A stretch of 34,720 bases of DNA, taken from assembly GCA_030065115.1 (NCBI GenBank), contig JASJDO010000028.1, positions 1-34,720 on the forward strand, read 5' to 3'. The notes below the pieces were generated by a model. The model worked only from the letters and a program-made list of their open reading frames with translations. It ran no database searches and was not told where the DNA came from. Positions within the stretch are counted from its first letter, which is position 1; each line of letters opens with the position of its first letter. Shown one piece after another: positions 1 to 8,386 of this stretch. A program made the translations under genes and the position numbers. This stretch comes from Rhizobiaceae bacterium. Its GTDB lineage: Bacteria; Pseudomonadota; Alphaproteobacteria; Rhizobiales; Rhizobiaceae.

Positions 1-2193
1 TGGGGAATCCATTAACTCAATGGAACCGCCATGATCTTCAATAATTTTTCGAACGATCGGCAAGCCGAGGCCGGTCCCCTTCTCCCGTGTCGTCATATAC
101 GGCTCAAGGAGTTTTTGCCGGTCGGTTTCGGGCAAACCTTTGCCATTATCGATGATATCCAGTCTGGCACGTTCATTCTCTATACTGAGATTGACTTCAA
201 TTTTGCCTTTTTCGTCACCCTCTTTGCCTTCTATGGCTTCCGCCGCGTTCTTGATCACATTGATCAAAGATTGCGAAATCATGCGTTCGTCATAGACAAC
301 AGACACTGCTTCGTCAGGCATTTGAAGTTGAATGTCGATTTCAGGAAAACCGACCTTTTGAAGGAATACAGTTTCACGAATGGTTTTCTTGATATTCCCT
401 TCGACCATTTCTGGTGCAGGCATTCTTGCGAATGAGGAGAACTCGTCAACCATGCGGCCAATGTCCCCAACCTGACGGATGATAGTGTCAGTACAATTGT
501 CGAACACTTCCCGATCATCATCGCTGATCTGACGACCGTACCGTCTCTTTATTCGTTCTGCCGACAATTGGATGGGAGTAAGGGGATTTTTGATTTCATG
601 CGCAATCCGCCGGGCAACATCTGCCCACGCAGTATTCCTCTGCGCCGAAACCAGATCGGTAATATCATCCAGCGTAAGCACAAAGGAATGAGATTCTGTT
701 GTTTCTTCCTCCATTGTCACCTGGACGTTGTATGTGCGTTCTCGCCCTTCCCTCACAAATGCAATTTGTTCGTGATATTGTGACTGTCCACTGCTGACAG
801 CCCGATCAAAAACCTCCCCCAATTCAGGTGCAATGTCATGCAATTGGGCGTTCTCAATTACTTTCTGATCATGGCCAAACAAAAGCGGCGAAGCAGACCG
901 ATTATTGATTGTTATCTTCCCATCTTGGGAAAGGCCGACCACACTTGCGCTAACGCCGGAAAGCACGGCTTCAATGAAACGGGCGCGTTGATCCATTAAG
1001 GTATTTGCTTCTACCAACTCACTTTGCTGATGTCGTAAATCGCCCAACATTTCGTTGAACGTTTCACCAAGAAAGCGCAAATCGCCCTCTGACTGACTGA
1101 CATCTACCGCCACATCCAGATTTCCGCCAGACACCTCGTTTGCGGTTCCTATCAACCGCCGTATAGGGGTAACAATGCGGGTCGCAACGCTGATGCCCAT
1201 CCAGATCGCACACAAAAGCACGATCACACATACTCCGAGATACAGCAGCGCGAATGCCAATTGGACCGGAAAACGATTTTCTTCCAAATTATTATATTCT
1301 TCGCTGTTGATCCTTGTGCTTTCTATTGCGTCATTTACTGCTGGATGAATGGCGATGACGGAATATAAATAGGAATTTGGAATCTGTCTGAGTTTAAATA
1401 CCGCGCCAATGAGATTATTGTTAGGTGGTGTCGGAACCGGATCTCCCTTATCAGCCAATTCCAGGGCAATTTCGGGCGGTTTGGGAATGTCCTGTTCTTC
1501 GTTCAAAGTTGCTTCGAATTGCGTTTCACCTTTTGTGTTAATGATCGCGGCGTACAAAAAACCACGACCTCTGGTTTCCAGTTCAAAAAGGCTCTCAAAA
1601 CCAAACCGGTCCAAGACGTATAAACGACGATTCCGGTCCAGATTGGAGGCCATGGAAAGCGTGTTTCCCAGCAAAACCCGCGTACTCTCGTTTCTGTAGG
1701 CACGTGCAATGCTTACCGAGGATTCGACGATGCGTTTGGTGCGAATTTCAAACCAGCGATCCAAGCCGAGATCCAGTGTCACGCCCGCAACAATGGCGAC
1801 CAGGACTGCGGGGAACGCCGCTACCAGGCAGAACAGGCCGATGATCCGCACGTGCAAGCGCGAAGCTGCCCTACCCTTGGCGCGAGACCTGAGGATTTTC
1901 AGCACTTCTCTTACAATCAGAAACACCAACACCAGAATGAGGATGCCATTAACCGCTGCTGCAGAATAAACGATGTACTGATTGTTCGGATTGATTGGGG
2001 TCAAACCGATCAGCACAAGAAAACTCAATGTACCGGTGATCATCAAAGCAATCACCGTTGCCAGACCAATTTTACGTCCCAATGACCCCTTCTCAGATCC
2101 GTATTCTTGTTTTGAAGATTGAGTTATGGGATCGGGCTCTGTGGAAGCAGAGCTTTCTGCGTCTTGATGGTTCAGAATATCTGCGGTTGTCAC
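1..2193 (-). CDS. ntrY: Nitrogen regulation sensor histidine kinase NtrY (C-terminal end beyond window)
   Basis: Membrane-bound sensor kinase, normally paired with the response regulator NtrX. I translated the minus strand by hand and found one open frame of 731 codons running off the left edge. Four hydrophobic segments lie in the N-terminal half, with a large extracytoplasmic loop before the fourth, followed by HAMP, PAS, HisKA and HATPase domains. The phosphoacceptor box reads [13 protein letters not shown], the N box NVIKNAAEAIEG, and the G boxes DNGKGLP and GTGLGLPIV, so the catalytic core is complete. Family members are about 750-770 residues, so only a short tail is missing. The start is taken as GTG at 2193, because a stop codon in the same frame lies three codons upstream and the ribosome-binding site is weak. 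It lies 127 bases downstream of ntrC on the same strand. ntrX would be expected just outside the window. Confidence 0.95.
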   Translation of the reverse strand, partial: MTTADILNHQDAESSASTEPDPITQSSKQEYGSEKGSLGRKIGLATVIALMITGTLSFLVLIGLTPINPNNQYIVYSAAAVNGILILVLVFLIVREVLKILRSRAKGRAASRLHVRIIGLFCLVAAFPAVLVAIVAGVTLDLGLDRWFEIRTKRIVESSVSIARAYRNESTRVLLGNTLSMASNLDRNRRLYVLDRFGFESLFELETRGRGFLYAAIINTKGETQFEATLNEEQDIPKPPEIALELADKGDPVPTPPNNNLIGAVFKLRQIPNSYLYSVIAIHPAVNDAIESTRINSEEYNNLEENRFPVQLAFALLYLGVCVIVLLCAIWMGISVATRIVTPIRRLIGTANEVSGGNLDVAVDVSQSEGDLRFLGETFNEMLGDLRHQQSELVEANTLMDQRARFIEAVLSGVSASVVGLSQDGKITINNRSASPLLFGHDQKVIENAQLHDIAPELGEVFDRAVSSGQSQYHEQIAFVREGRERTYNVQVTMEEETTESHSFVLTLDDITDLVSAQRNTAWADVARRIAHEIKNPLTPIQLSAERIKRRYGRQISDDDREVFDNCTDTIIRQVGDIGRMVDEFSSFARMPAPEMVEGNIKKTIRETVFLQKVGFPEIDIQLQMPDEAVSVVYDERMISQSLINVIKNAAEAIEGKEGDEKGKIEVNLSIENERARLDIIDNGKGLPETDRQKLLEPYMTTREKGTGLGLPIVRKIIEDHGGSIELMDSP

Positions 2194-2199
2194 TTTTCT

Positions 2200-2223
2200 T
2201 CAGAACCTGTTCACTGTCAGCAT
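2200..2223 (-). other. Possible seven-codon leader reading frame before ntrY
   Basis: A tiny frame, ATG to TGA, with seven sense codons, sits in the ntrC-ntrY gap and ends seven bases before the GTG start proposed for ntrY, in the same frame. Because the ntrY start is a GTG with a weak ribosome-binding site, coupled re-initiation is conceivable. Short frames like this also occur by chance, so this is only a suggestion. Confidence 0.15.
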
Positions 2224-2268
2224 GTGTTATTGCCGAACCTGAATCATCTTAAATTATGTTGCTCAATA

Positions 2269-2284
2269 GCCACGCGATTGTGGC
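2269..2284. repeat. Palindrome GCCAC-N6-GTGGC between ntrC and ntrY
   Basis: Two 5-base arms, GCCAC and GTGGC, are separated by six bases, upstream of ntrY on the minus strand. The size and dyad symmetry would suit a dimeric helix-turn-helix protein such as NtrC or NtrX, but the arms are short and no consensus match can be claimed. There is no U-run beside it, so it does not look like a terminator. Confidence 0.25.
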
Positions 2285-2320
2285 ATAAATGATACATTTT
2301 TGCCAGTCTTGATCTCAGTA

Positions 2321-3760
2321 TCATTTGGCTGTTCTGACGATACGAATGCCATGTTGCTTGATTTTTTTACGCAAAGTATTTCGGTTCAAGCCAAGCACCT
2401 TCGCGGCCTTGATTTGATTGCCGTTGGTTGCCTGTAACGTTGTGGTGATCAGAGGATACTCAAAATCCTGCAGAAAGCGGTCATATACACCGTCCGGCGG
2501 CATTGATGTTCCGTGTTCCTCAAAGTATCTGGAGATGAAATATTCAGTGGCGCTTTGCAGGCCGGTGAACCCTCCGCTACTGGCATCCATCATGCTTTTT
2601 CTGAAGAATCCACCATTCTTTATTTCGGTTTCGACTATCGTTGGTGTGATTGTTTCTTGCGGGTAGAGAACAGCAATCCGGCGAATCAAATTCTCAAACT
2701 CTCGAACATTTCCCGGCCACAAGTGATCGCGTAAAACAGAGAGGGCGTCGCTTTCAATAAATTTCGCCTTCGCTCCTTCCATTTCCGCCATTTTCAAAAA
2801 ATGCCGGGCGAGATCTGCGATATCTTCTCTACGATCTTTCAGCGCTGGCAAACGGATCGGCACGACGTTCAATCGGTAGTACAGGTCTTCGCGAAACAGC
2901 CCCTGATTGATAAGATGGTCCAAATCCTGTGTGGTCGATGACACAAACCTAATATCAAGCTTGAGAGGCATGGTGCTGCCGGTGGGCGTTGCTTCGCCTG
3001 TCTGCAAGACGCGAAGCAATCGCGATTGAACATTCAATGGTAGCCCTGCCACTTCTTCCAAATAGAGCGTACCCCCATCTGCCTTTCGCAGAATACCATG
3101 CTCCAATCCACCTTCCGGTTTTTGCCTTCCGAACAAGTGATCTTCAACCATTTCTTCTGGTATTGATGACAGATTGACTGTCACGAAGGGGCCGTGTTTA
3201 CGGCCACCAAAATCGTGCAAAACTCTCGCAGTAAGTTTTTTCCCCGTCCCAGACAATCCGGAAATCATGACCGCCATGTCTGATGCGGTCAGCCGGGCAA
3301 TTGAGCGATACACTTCCTGCATCGCCTGAGACCGGCCTACCAAAGGCATTTTGGCCGAATACTCATCTGGCGTTTGCGTTGTTCTATTATCCTTGGGTTC
3401 AAGAACGGCACGATTTACCGCCTCAACAAGCCTTTCCAGATCAAACGGTTTTGGAAGATACTCATACGCACCAGCTTCCTGGGCGTTCAACGCTGTCATG
3501 AATGTGTTCTGCGCACTGATCAAAATGACCGGTAAATCTGGTCTGTGATGTTTAATTCTGGGCAAAAGATCAAATGCATCACCATCCGGCATGATGACGT
3601 CGGAGACAACGCAGTCACCCTCACCTTCTTCCACCCATTCCCAGAGTTTTGAAACATTGGACGCGACCCTGACCTCGTAGCCAGCGCGGGTCAGTGCCTG
3701 ATTTATCACAAGACGAATCGCAGCATCATCATCTGCGACTATGATTGATCCCTTAGCCAT
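2321..3760 (-). CDS. ntrC: Nitrogen response regulator NtrC, atypical (GAFTGA loop lost)
   Basis: DNA-binding response regulator of the Ntr system, phosphorylated by NtrB; 479 residues. The receiver domain (about 1-120) has the acidic pocket D10-D12 and phosphoacceptor D54. The AAA+ domain (about 140-370) keeps a Walker A (GLSGTGKK, 168-175) and the FREDLYYRLN segment. The C-terminal Fis-type helix-turn-helix (NQIKAAKVLGLNRNTLRKKI) is intact. Unusually, the loop that normally reads GAFTGA is replaced: after LFG (209-211) comes RQKPEGGLEHG. Walker B is LYLEEVAG instead of the usual LFLDEIGD. The start is ATG 3760, with GGAGG seven bases upstream; the longer frame to 3871 would run deep into ntrB. 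The start overlaps the end of ntrB by eight bases, which suggests translational coupling. Identity is sure; the mechanism of activation is in doubt. Confidence 0.95.
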   Translation of the reverse strand: MAKGSIIVADDDAAIRLVINQALTRAGYEVRVASNVSKLWEWVEEGEGDCVVSDVIMPDGDAFDLLPRIKHHRPDLPVILISAQNTFMTALNAQEAGAYEYLPKPFDLERLVEAVNRAVLEPKDNRTTQTPDEYSAKMPLVGRSQAMQEVYRSIARLTASDMAVMISGLSGTGKKLTARVLHDFGGRKHGPFVTVNLSSIPEEMVEDHLFGRQKPEGGLEHGILRKADGGTLYLEEVAGLPLNVQSRLLRVLQTGEATPTGSTMPLKLDIRFVSSTTQDLDHLINQGLFREDLYYRLNVVPIRLPALKDRREDIADLARHFLKMAEMEGAKAKFIESDALSVLRDHLWPGNVREFENLIRRIAVLYPQETITPTIVETEIKNGGFFRKSMMDASSGGFTGLQSATEYFISRYFEEHGTSMPPDGVYDRFLQDFEYPLITTTLQATNGNQIKAAKVLGLNRNTLRKKIKQHGIRIVRTAK

Positions 3761-4880
3761 GCTTGCCTCCCGGTTTGACACCTTCATTGTCTTGCCAGGC
3801 GGGCAACATAATTCTGAATGTTGTCCCCTTTTTATGGCTGTCGCATTCAACAATACCGCCATGTTGACCAATCACCTTGGCAACCAGAGCAAGACCAAGG
3901 CCGCTACCGTTTATCCGACTGGTTACGAATGGCTCAAAAATATGAGCCTGCAATTCTTCTGGTATCCCCGGGCCGGTATCTGTCACACAAAACTCGAGTG
4001 GCAACGCGGCACGCTCCTGACTGCCGGGCCGCACAAATCGAATCCCCGGACGATAGGCCGAGGTAAATCGGACATGCCTTTTGCGCTGACCTGCCACGGC
4101 CTCAGATGCGTTTTTGGCGAGGTTTAAGAACACCTGAATGAGCTGATCCGTAGACCCCGAAACGAATGGAAGCGAAGGATCATAGCTTTCCGAAAATTCT
4201 ACATCCTGACCAAAACCGTTTTCCGCAATTTGACGCACGCGTCCCAATACAGAGTGCATGTTCACAGGTTCGCGTTCTATGGGCGTCTGATCAGAAAAGA
4301 TTTCCATACGATCAACAATCTTGACGATCCGGTCGGTCTCGTCACGTATCAGCTGCGCAAGTTCCTTGTCCTGCGCAGGGACAACAGTTTCCAACAATTG
4401 TGCAGCACCCCGAATGCCAGAAAGCGGATTCTTGATTTCATGCGCAAGCATGGCTGCCAAACCCGTTACAGAGCGCGCCGCGCCACGATGGGTAAGTTGC
4501 CGATTGATGCGTTCTGCCATGCTGCGCTCACGGAACGATATCAGCGCCTTTGTAGAATGTTGTGCCATTGGGGCAACATGTGCATCAACGATCTTGCCTT
4601 CACCGGTTCTCGGCGTAGAAATATCAATACGATATTCGTTTACGGGCGTGTTGGTGGAAAGTGTGCGAACGACCAGTTCCGGAATTGGGCTGCCATAGGG
4701 CAAGAGCGAAGCAAGCGGCTTGCCCAACATGTAGGTGGCAGAGGAACGGAAAATGTTCTCTGCGGTTGAATTTACATACTCAATGATGCTCTCTTCACTG
4801 ACAATGATCACAGCACCAGGCAGAGAATCGAGAATATCTCCAGGATCAAAATGTGCCTTAGTTTGTTCCACCAGTTTCAT
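3753..4880 (-). CDS. ntrB: Nitrogen regulation sensor kinase/phosphatase NtrB
   Basis: Cytosolic histidine kinase of 375 residues that phosphorylates or dephosphorylates NtrC in response to PII protein. An N-terminal PAS domain occupies about 10-120, with no membrane segments. The phosphoacceptor is H147 in [11 protein letters not shown]. The ATP-binding domain shows [20 protein letters not shown] and GSGLGLALV. Length and domain order are those of the family. The start codon overlaps the dusB stop (ATGA, 4877-4880), and the end overlaps the ntrC start by eight bases, so dusB-ntrB-ntrC form a tightly packed operon, as in other rhizobia. NtrB looks fully normal, in contrast to its partner NtrC. 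Confidence 0.96.
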   Translation of the reverse strand: MKLVEQTKAHFDPGDILDSLPGAVIIVSEESIIEYVNSTAENIFRSSATYMLGKPLASLLPYGSPIPELVVRTLSTNTPVNEYRIDISTPRTGEGKIVDAHVAPMAQHSTKALISFRERSMAERINRQLTHRGAARSVTGLAAMLAHEIKNPLSGIRGAAQLLETVVPAQDKELAQLIRDETDRIVKIVDRMEIFSDQTPIEREPVNMHSVLGRVRQIAENGFGQDVEFSESYDPSLPFVSGSTDQLIQVFLNLAKNASEAVAGQRKRHVRFTSAYRPGIRFVRPGSQERAALPLEFCVTDTGPGIPEELQAHIFEPFVTSRINGSGLGLALVAKVIGQHGGIVECDSHKKGTTFRIMLPAWQDNEGVKPGGKHG

Positions 4881-5911
4881 GCCGCTTCTCCCGCTGCATC
4901 CGCTTCAAAGCCAAGCGAATGCAAGGCGTAAAGTTCCGGAACCAAAGCCTGGACTTCTTGAACATCGAAAGACGTCATGATTTTGCGTTTTAATGTACTT
5001 GCGCTTTTTGGCAGGTTCAGACCATCAAAATACCAACCCAGATGCTTCCGGGTCTGCCGAATACCACTTGCTTCACCATAGAATGAAAGCATCGCCTCAT
5101 GATGCGTCAGAACAAGATCAGGATCAGATTTGAGTTGTACTGCTTCTTCTTCAGTTACCTCACCGGATATTTGAGCCGGCAGCCAAGGTGCGCCATAGGC
5201 TCCACGCCCGATCATAACCGCATCCGCACCGCTGAATTGCATTGCTTTGTCTGCATCTGATTTTGACTTGATATCACCATTCACAACCAGCGGCACGGAA
5301 ACGACCTCACGCACTGCCCTTACTTTTGCCCAATCGGCATGGCCCTTGTAAAACTGACAACGGGTGCGGCCATGGATTGTGATCATCTGCACCCCTGCCG
5401 CTTCTGCGCGCTGTGCGAGTTCCGGCGCATTCAGGGATTGATCATCCCAGCCCAGACGCGTTTTCAACGTCACGGGAATTGAAACTGCAGCAACAGTAGC
5501 TTCGATCAACACCACTGCGTGATCCAGATCGCGCATTAACGCAGAGCCGGAATATCCCGTCGTGACGCGTTTTGCGGGACATCCCATATTTATGTCGATA
5601 ATTGAAGCGCCATTGTCTTCAGCCATCTTGGCAGCAAGTGCCATCCATTCTGCTTCTCTGCCTGCAAGTTGAACCACGTGCTGGGGTGAATGCCCCTGCA
5701 TGAGCTTTAATTGCATTTCCGCCTCGCCCTCCATAAGAGCCTGGCTTGCAACCATTTCAGAAACCACAAGCCCAGCCCCATATTTCCACGCCAAGTTACG
5801 AAATGGCACGTCTGTCACTCCTGACATGGGGGCGAGAATGGCTCGATTACGCACGTTGACATTTCCAATCTGGAAAGGCTCTGAAAGTGCATTTGATGAA
5901 ATATCATGCAT
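4877..5911 (-). CDS. dusB: tRNA-dihydrouridine synthase DusB
   Basis: Flavoenzyme that reduces uridine to dihydrouridine in tRNA; 344 residues, a usual length. The TIM-barrel start [13 protein letters not shown], the catalytic cysteine in [15 protein letters not shown], the FMN-phosphate region [13 protein letters not shown] and the NGDI strand are all present. It is the first gene of the leftward dusB-ntrB-ntrC unit, a linkage common in proteobacteria. The ATG at 5911 has no obvious Shine-Dalgarno sequence, and the leader just upstream is very AT-rich. No better start appears inside the conserved region. Confidence 0.95.
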   Translation of the reverse strand: MHDISSNALSEPFQIGNVNVRNRAILAPMSGVTDVPFRNLAWKYGAGLVVSEMVASQALMEGEAEMQLKLMQGHSPQHVVQLAGREAEWMALAAKMAEDNGASIIDINMGCPAKRVTTGYSGSALMRDLDHAVVLIEATVAAVSIPVTLKTRLGWDDQSLNAPELAQRAEAAGVQMITIHGRTRCQFYKGHADWAKVRAVREVVSVPLVVNGDIKSKSDADKAMQFSGADAVMIGRGAYGAPWLPAQISGEVTEEEAVQLKSDPDLVLTHHEAMLSFYGEASGIRQTRKHLGWYFDGLNLPKSASTLKRKIMTSFDVQEVQALVPELYALHSLGFEADAAGEAA

Positions 5912-5960
5912 AATTTTTAAATTCTCAGATGATGCCTATTTTTTGGGCAAAATTTGAAAC

Positions 5961-5989
5961 TTAATACCCAAAGTTGCGGCTTCGAACAA
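5961..5989 (-). promoter_or_regulatory. Candidate sigma-70-type promoter for dusB-ntrBC
   Basis: Read on the minus strand, TTGTTC (5984-5989) and TATTAA (5961-5966) are separated by exactly 17 bases. This would start transcription about 45 bases upstream of the dusB ATG. It is found by pattern only, in the 136-base divergent gap between dusB and ispDF. Confidence 0.4.
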
Positions 5990-5991
5990 GC

Positions 5992-6019
5992 TTGAATGCG
6001 GTTGCTACCATGCTATGAC
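5992..6019 (+). promoter_or_regulatory. Candidate sigma-70-type promoter for ispDF-cinA
   Basis: TTGAAT (5992-5997) and TATGAC (6014-6019) are 16 bases apart and lie about 30 bases before the ispDF ATG. It sits back to back with the candidate dusB promoter. This is a pattern match only. Confidence 0.35.
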
Positions 6020-6047
6020 GGTAACCGAATAAGGAATTGAGAAGTTT

Positions 6048-7235
6048 ATGAAAAACGCAGCGGTAATCGTGGCTGCCGGACGAGGGGAGCGGATTGGCGG
6101 ATCAGGTGGTCCGAAACAATACCGATTGTTGGACGATCGTTGCGTTCTGCAACATACAATCAATTGTTTCACGGCTCACCCGCAGATTGATGTCGTTCAG
6201 GTGGTAATCCATGCAGATGATCGCGAACTTTATGCCTCCCATGTCATGCACCATGATAAACTTGCAGGCCCTGTGATCGGAGGAGCAACGCGACAAGCGA
6301 GTTGCAAGGCTGGTGTCGATGCATTGGATGCTGGCACGCAGAATGTGTTGATTCACGACGCTGCAAGGCCTTTTGTAAGCGCTATAGTTATTAACAACGT
6401 CCTGAACGGCATTGCAAAAAACACCTGCGCCTTACCCGCAAATGCGATTGCAGATACCATCAAGCGCGCCGGGAGCGATCAAGTTGTTCTTGAAACCGTT
6501 TCACGTGACGACTTGTTTTTAGCGCAGACACCACAGGGTTTCTTGCTTTCAGAGATAGGCGCAGCACATGAGCACGCAGCAAACGAAAGTGACACGGATT
6601 TTACAGATGATGCTGCCGTGGGTGAATGGGCCGGCATGCAAGTTAAATTGGTTAAAGGTGACCGCGATAATTTCAAAATCACCACACAACAGGATTTGGA
6701 AGCAGCAAGAGAGCGGATGTCAGGTGCAAATATGATTGCAGATGTAAGAACCGGCAGCGGATATGATGTTCATACACTTGGGCCTGGCGATGGGGTAATA
6801 CTGTGCGGCATCAAGATACCGCATACCCAATCTTTACAAGGTCATTCTGATGCAGATGTTGGCTTACACGCGCTTACGGATGCACTGCTGGGCACCATTG
6901 GTGCCGGAGACATTGGCAGCCATTTTCCCCCTTCTGATCCCAAGTGGAAAGGTGCCGCTTCTGATCAGTTTCTTGCTCATGCGGTTCAAACGGTGCAGCA
7001 CGCAGGTGGAACCATAACCAATCTGGATGTCACGATTGTGTGTGAAGCACCGAAGGTTGGCCCTCACCGTGATCCCATGCGGAACCGTGTCGCTGAAATC
7101 TGTGGAATTGCGGATTTGTCACGGGTGTCGGTAAAGGCGACTACGAATGAGAAAATTGGGTTTATCGGTCGAGAAGAGGGCATAGCCGCTTTGGCAACGG
7201 CCACAGTGTGTTTTCAGGGGACAAAAGATGTTTGA
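6048..7235 (+). CDS. ispDF: Bifunctional IspD/IspF enzyme of isoprenoid synthesis
   Basis: A 395-residue fusion of two non-mevalonate pathway enzymes. Residues 1 to about 225 are IspD (2-C-methyl-D-erythritol 4-phosphate cytidylyltransferase), with the nucleotide-binding start IVAAGRGERIGG and PKQY. From about residue 232 comes IspF (2,4-cyclodiphosphate synthase), with the metal ligands in GYDVHTL and GHSDADVGLHALTDALLG and the IGSHFPP segment. This fusion is typical of alphaproteobacteria. The start ATG 6048 has GAGAAG and AAGGA upstream. The last eight bases overlap the next gene, so the two are probably cotranscribed. Confidence 0.97.
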   Translation: MKNAAVIVAAGRGERIGGSGGPKQYRLLDDRCVLQHTINCFTAHPQIDVVQVVIHADDRELYASHVMHHDKLAGPVIGGATRQASCKAGVDALDAGTQNVLIHDAARPFVSAIVINNVLNGIAKNTCALPANAIADTIKRAGSDQVVLETVSRDDLFLAQTPQGFLLSEIGAAHEHAANESDTDFTDDAAVGEWAGMQVKLVKGDRDNFKITTQQDLEAARERMSGANMIADVRTGSGYDVHTLGPGDGVILCGIKIPHTQSLQGHSDADVGLHALTDALLGTIGAGDIGSHFPPSDPKWKGAASDQFLAHAVQTVQHAGGTITNLDVTIVCEAPKVGPHRDPMRNRVAEICGIADLSRVSVKATTNEKIGFIGREEGIAALATATVCFQGTKDV

Positions 7236-7749
7236 CGAGGAACTTTTGGCGCTTGCTCAGATGGTTGTCAGTGAATTCGTCGAAGCCGGATTCAAGATCG
7301 CGACAGTAGAATCGTGCACTGGTGGCTTGATCGGCGGTTGCATAACAGCTGTATCGGGCTCGTCCGCCGTCTTTGATCGTGGTTTTTTGACCTATTCGAA
7401 TGATGCAAAGATTGATTTGGTGAATGTCGCGCCTGCTACACTCGAAGAACATGGCGCCGTTTCTGCAGAGTGTGCCTCGCAAATGGCTACGGGTGCCATC
7501 GCAGCTGCCGATGTAGACGCTTCTGTAGCAGTTACGGGCATCGCAGGCCCTGGTGGTGGAACGGATGAAAAACCGGTAGGACTTGTTTTTATCGCAGTCG
7601 CTACCGCCCGCGAAGAAGGAGCATTTGTCGAGCGGTTCGAGTTCGGGGATATTGGCCGCGATCAGGTCAGACGCGAAACAATACGCGAAGCGCTTGAGAT
7701 GCTTTTGGGTTACGGGATTGACGGAGACGATGAGGCCGAGCTCAATTAA
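7228..7749 (+). CDS. pncC: Nicotinamide-nucleotide amidohydrolase (CinA C-terminal domain family)
   Basis: Cytosolic deamidase that turns nicotinamide mononucleotide into nicotinate mononucleotide in pyridine nucleotide recycling. The 173 residues contain only the C-terminal domain of CinA; the N-terminal molybdopterin-binding-like domain is absent, as in stand-alone PncC/YgaD proteins. Family motifs seen are ESCTGGLIGG, GSSAVFDRGFLTYSN and TGIAGPGGGTDEKPVG. It starts inside the end of ispDF (eight-base overlap) with a G-rich site upstream. It is the last protein gene before the structured stretch and terminator at 7768-7903. Confidence 0.94.
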   Translation: MFDEELLALAQMVVSEFVEAGFKIATVESCTGGLIGGCITAVSGSSAVFDRGFLTYSNDAKIDLVNVAPATLEEHGAVSAECASQMATGAIAAADVDASVAVTGIAGPGGGTDEKPVGLVFIAVATAREEGAFVERFEFGDIGRDQVRRETIREALEMLLGYGIDGDDEAELN

Positions 7750-7763
7750 TTTTCTGAAACACT

Positions 7764-7903
7764 TGATGTGTGCATTCTGGCACACCCAACATTGCAAAGA
7801 GGAATTATATTCAAATCATCAAAGAGACAGATTGTCTTGGAGATATTTGATGTTACTCCCTATCCCCAACTCTACCCCGATGTTCGCATCGGGGTTTTCT
7901 TTT
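7764..7903 (+). ncRNA. Candidate small RNA or structured 3' UTR after cinA
   Basis: About 140 bases without a good reading frame but with a series of hairpins on the plus strand. The first is GTGTGC/GCACAC (7768-7773 with 7780-7785). The second has an outer stem CATCAAA/TTTGATG (7817-7823 with 7846-7852) enclosing AGACA/TGTCT (7825-7829 with 7833-7837). A C-rich single-stranded run ACTCCCTATCCCC (7855-7867) follows, then a strong terminator. A C/U-rich anti-Shine-Dalgarno-like stretch before a terminator is a common design of alphaproteobacterial trans-acting small RNAs. I found no convincing promoter inside, so it could instead be released from the cinA messenger. The 5' end is a guess. Confidence 0.4.
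7874..7903 (+). terminator. Strong Rho-independent terminator with UUCG loop
   Basis: CCCCGATG (7875-7882), a TTCG tetraloop, and CATCGGGG (7887-7894) form a perfect 8-bp stem, extended by an A-T pair, followed by TTTTCTTTT. It ends the ispDF-cinA transcript or the candidate small RNA. The U-tract lies on the plus strand only, so it does not serve the convergent gene that ends at 7918. Confidence 0.92.
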
Positions 7904-7917
7904 GTGTGAATGTAAAT

Positions 7918-8373
7918 TCAAACTGTCTTTGGGTAGATTTGATCTGCACGCGCTTCAAAAGCATCGACAAAACGGCCAAATGCCATATCGAACACAGTGC
8001 CAGCAGCCATTGCGAGCATTTTGCTGCGCAACTCATAATCGATCATGAAATGAACGCGGCATTCTGAACTGGTCAATTCTTCAAATTTCCAAGTGTTCTC
8101 TAAATGTTTGAACGGGCCGTCTATGTATTTGACATCAATTTCCAGCAATTCACTGTTCATCAGAACCTGCGTTGTGAAGGTCTCACTCAACATCTTATAG
8201 GCCATGGTCATGTCGGCCATGATCAGTGTTTTTGCACCCCGTTCCCGCTTGTCCTTGATGCTCAGTGACTGGCAGAGCGGCACGAATTCCGGATAGTGGT
8301 TCACATCGCACACAAGGTCGTACATATCTCGTGCCGAGTGCTTCACGACATGCTGCTTTTCGAGACGTGGCAT
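7918..8373 (-). CDS. COQ10/RatA family START-domain protein
   Basis: A 151-residue SRPBCC/START-fold protein (polyketide cyclase family). Relatives are annotated as coenzyme Q-binding COQ10 proteins or as RatA ribosome-association toxins; in alphaproteobacteria the lipid-binding role seems the more likely one, but that is inference. Visible features are the family start MPRLEKQHVVKHSARDMYDL, the DVNHYPEFVPLC segment and the C-terminal amphipathic helix FGRFVDAFEARAD. The start ATG 8373 is chosen because the family begins MPxL and AAGGG lies upstream; the longer frame to 8442 overlaps lipA. It lies 13 bases downstream of lipA, a neighbourhood conserved in rhizobia. Confidence 0.88.
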   Translation of the reverse strand: MPRLEKQHVVKHSARDMYDLVCDVNHYPEFVPLCQSLSIKDKRERGAKTLIMADMTMAYKMLSETFTTQVLMNSELLEIDVKYIDGPFKHLENTWKFEELTSSECRVHFMIDYELRSKMLAMAAGTVFDMAFGRFVDAFEARADQIYPKTV

Positions 8374-8386
8374 TGCAGATGGGCCC

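Noticed and set aside
3761-3871. N-terminal extension of ntrC
   Set aside because: The extra 37 residues would lie inside ntrB, and the receiver domain and GGAGG signal fit ATG 3760.
4230-4769. 179-codon plus-strand frame inside ntrB
   Set aside because: Antisense shadow of a well-supported kinase gene.
7162-7797. 211-codon minus-strand frame opposite cinA and the end of ispDF
   Set aside because: It is antisense to two clearly conserved genes, has no recognisable motif and its composition follows the opposite frame.
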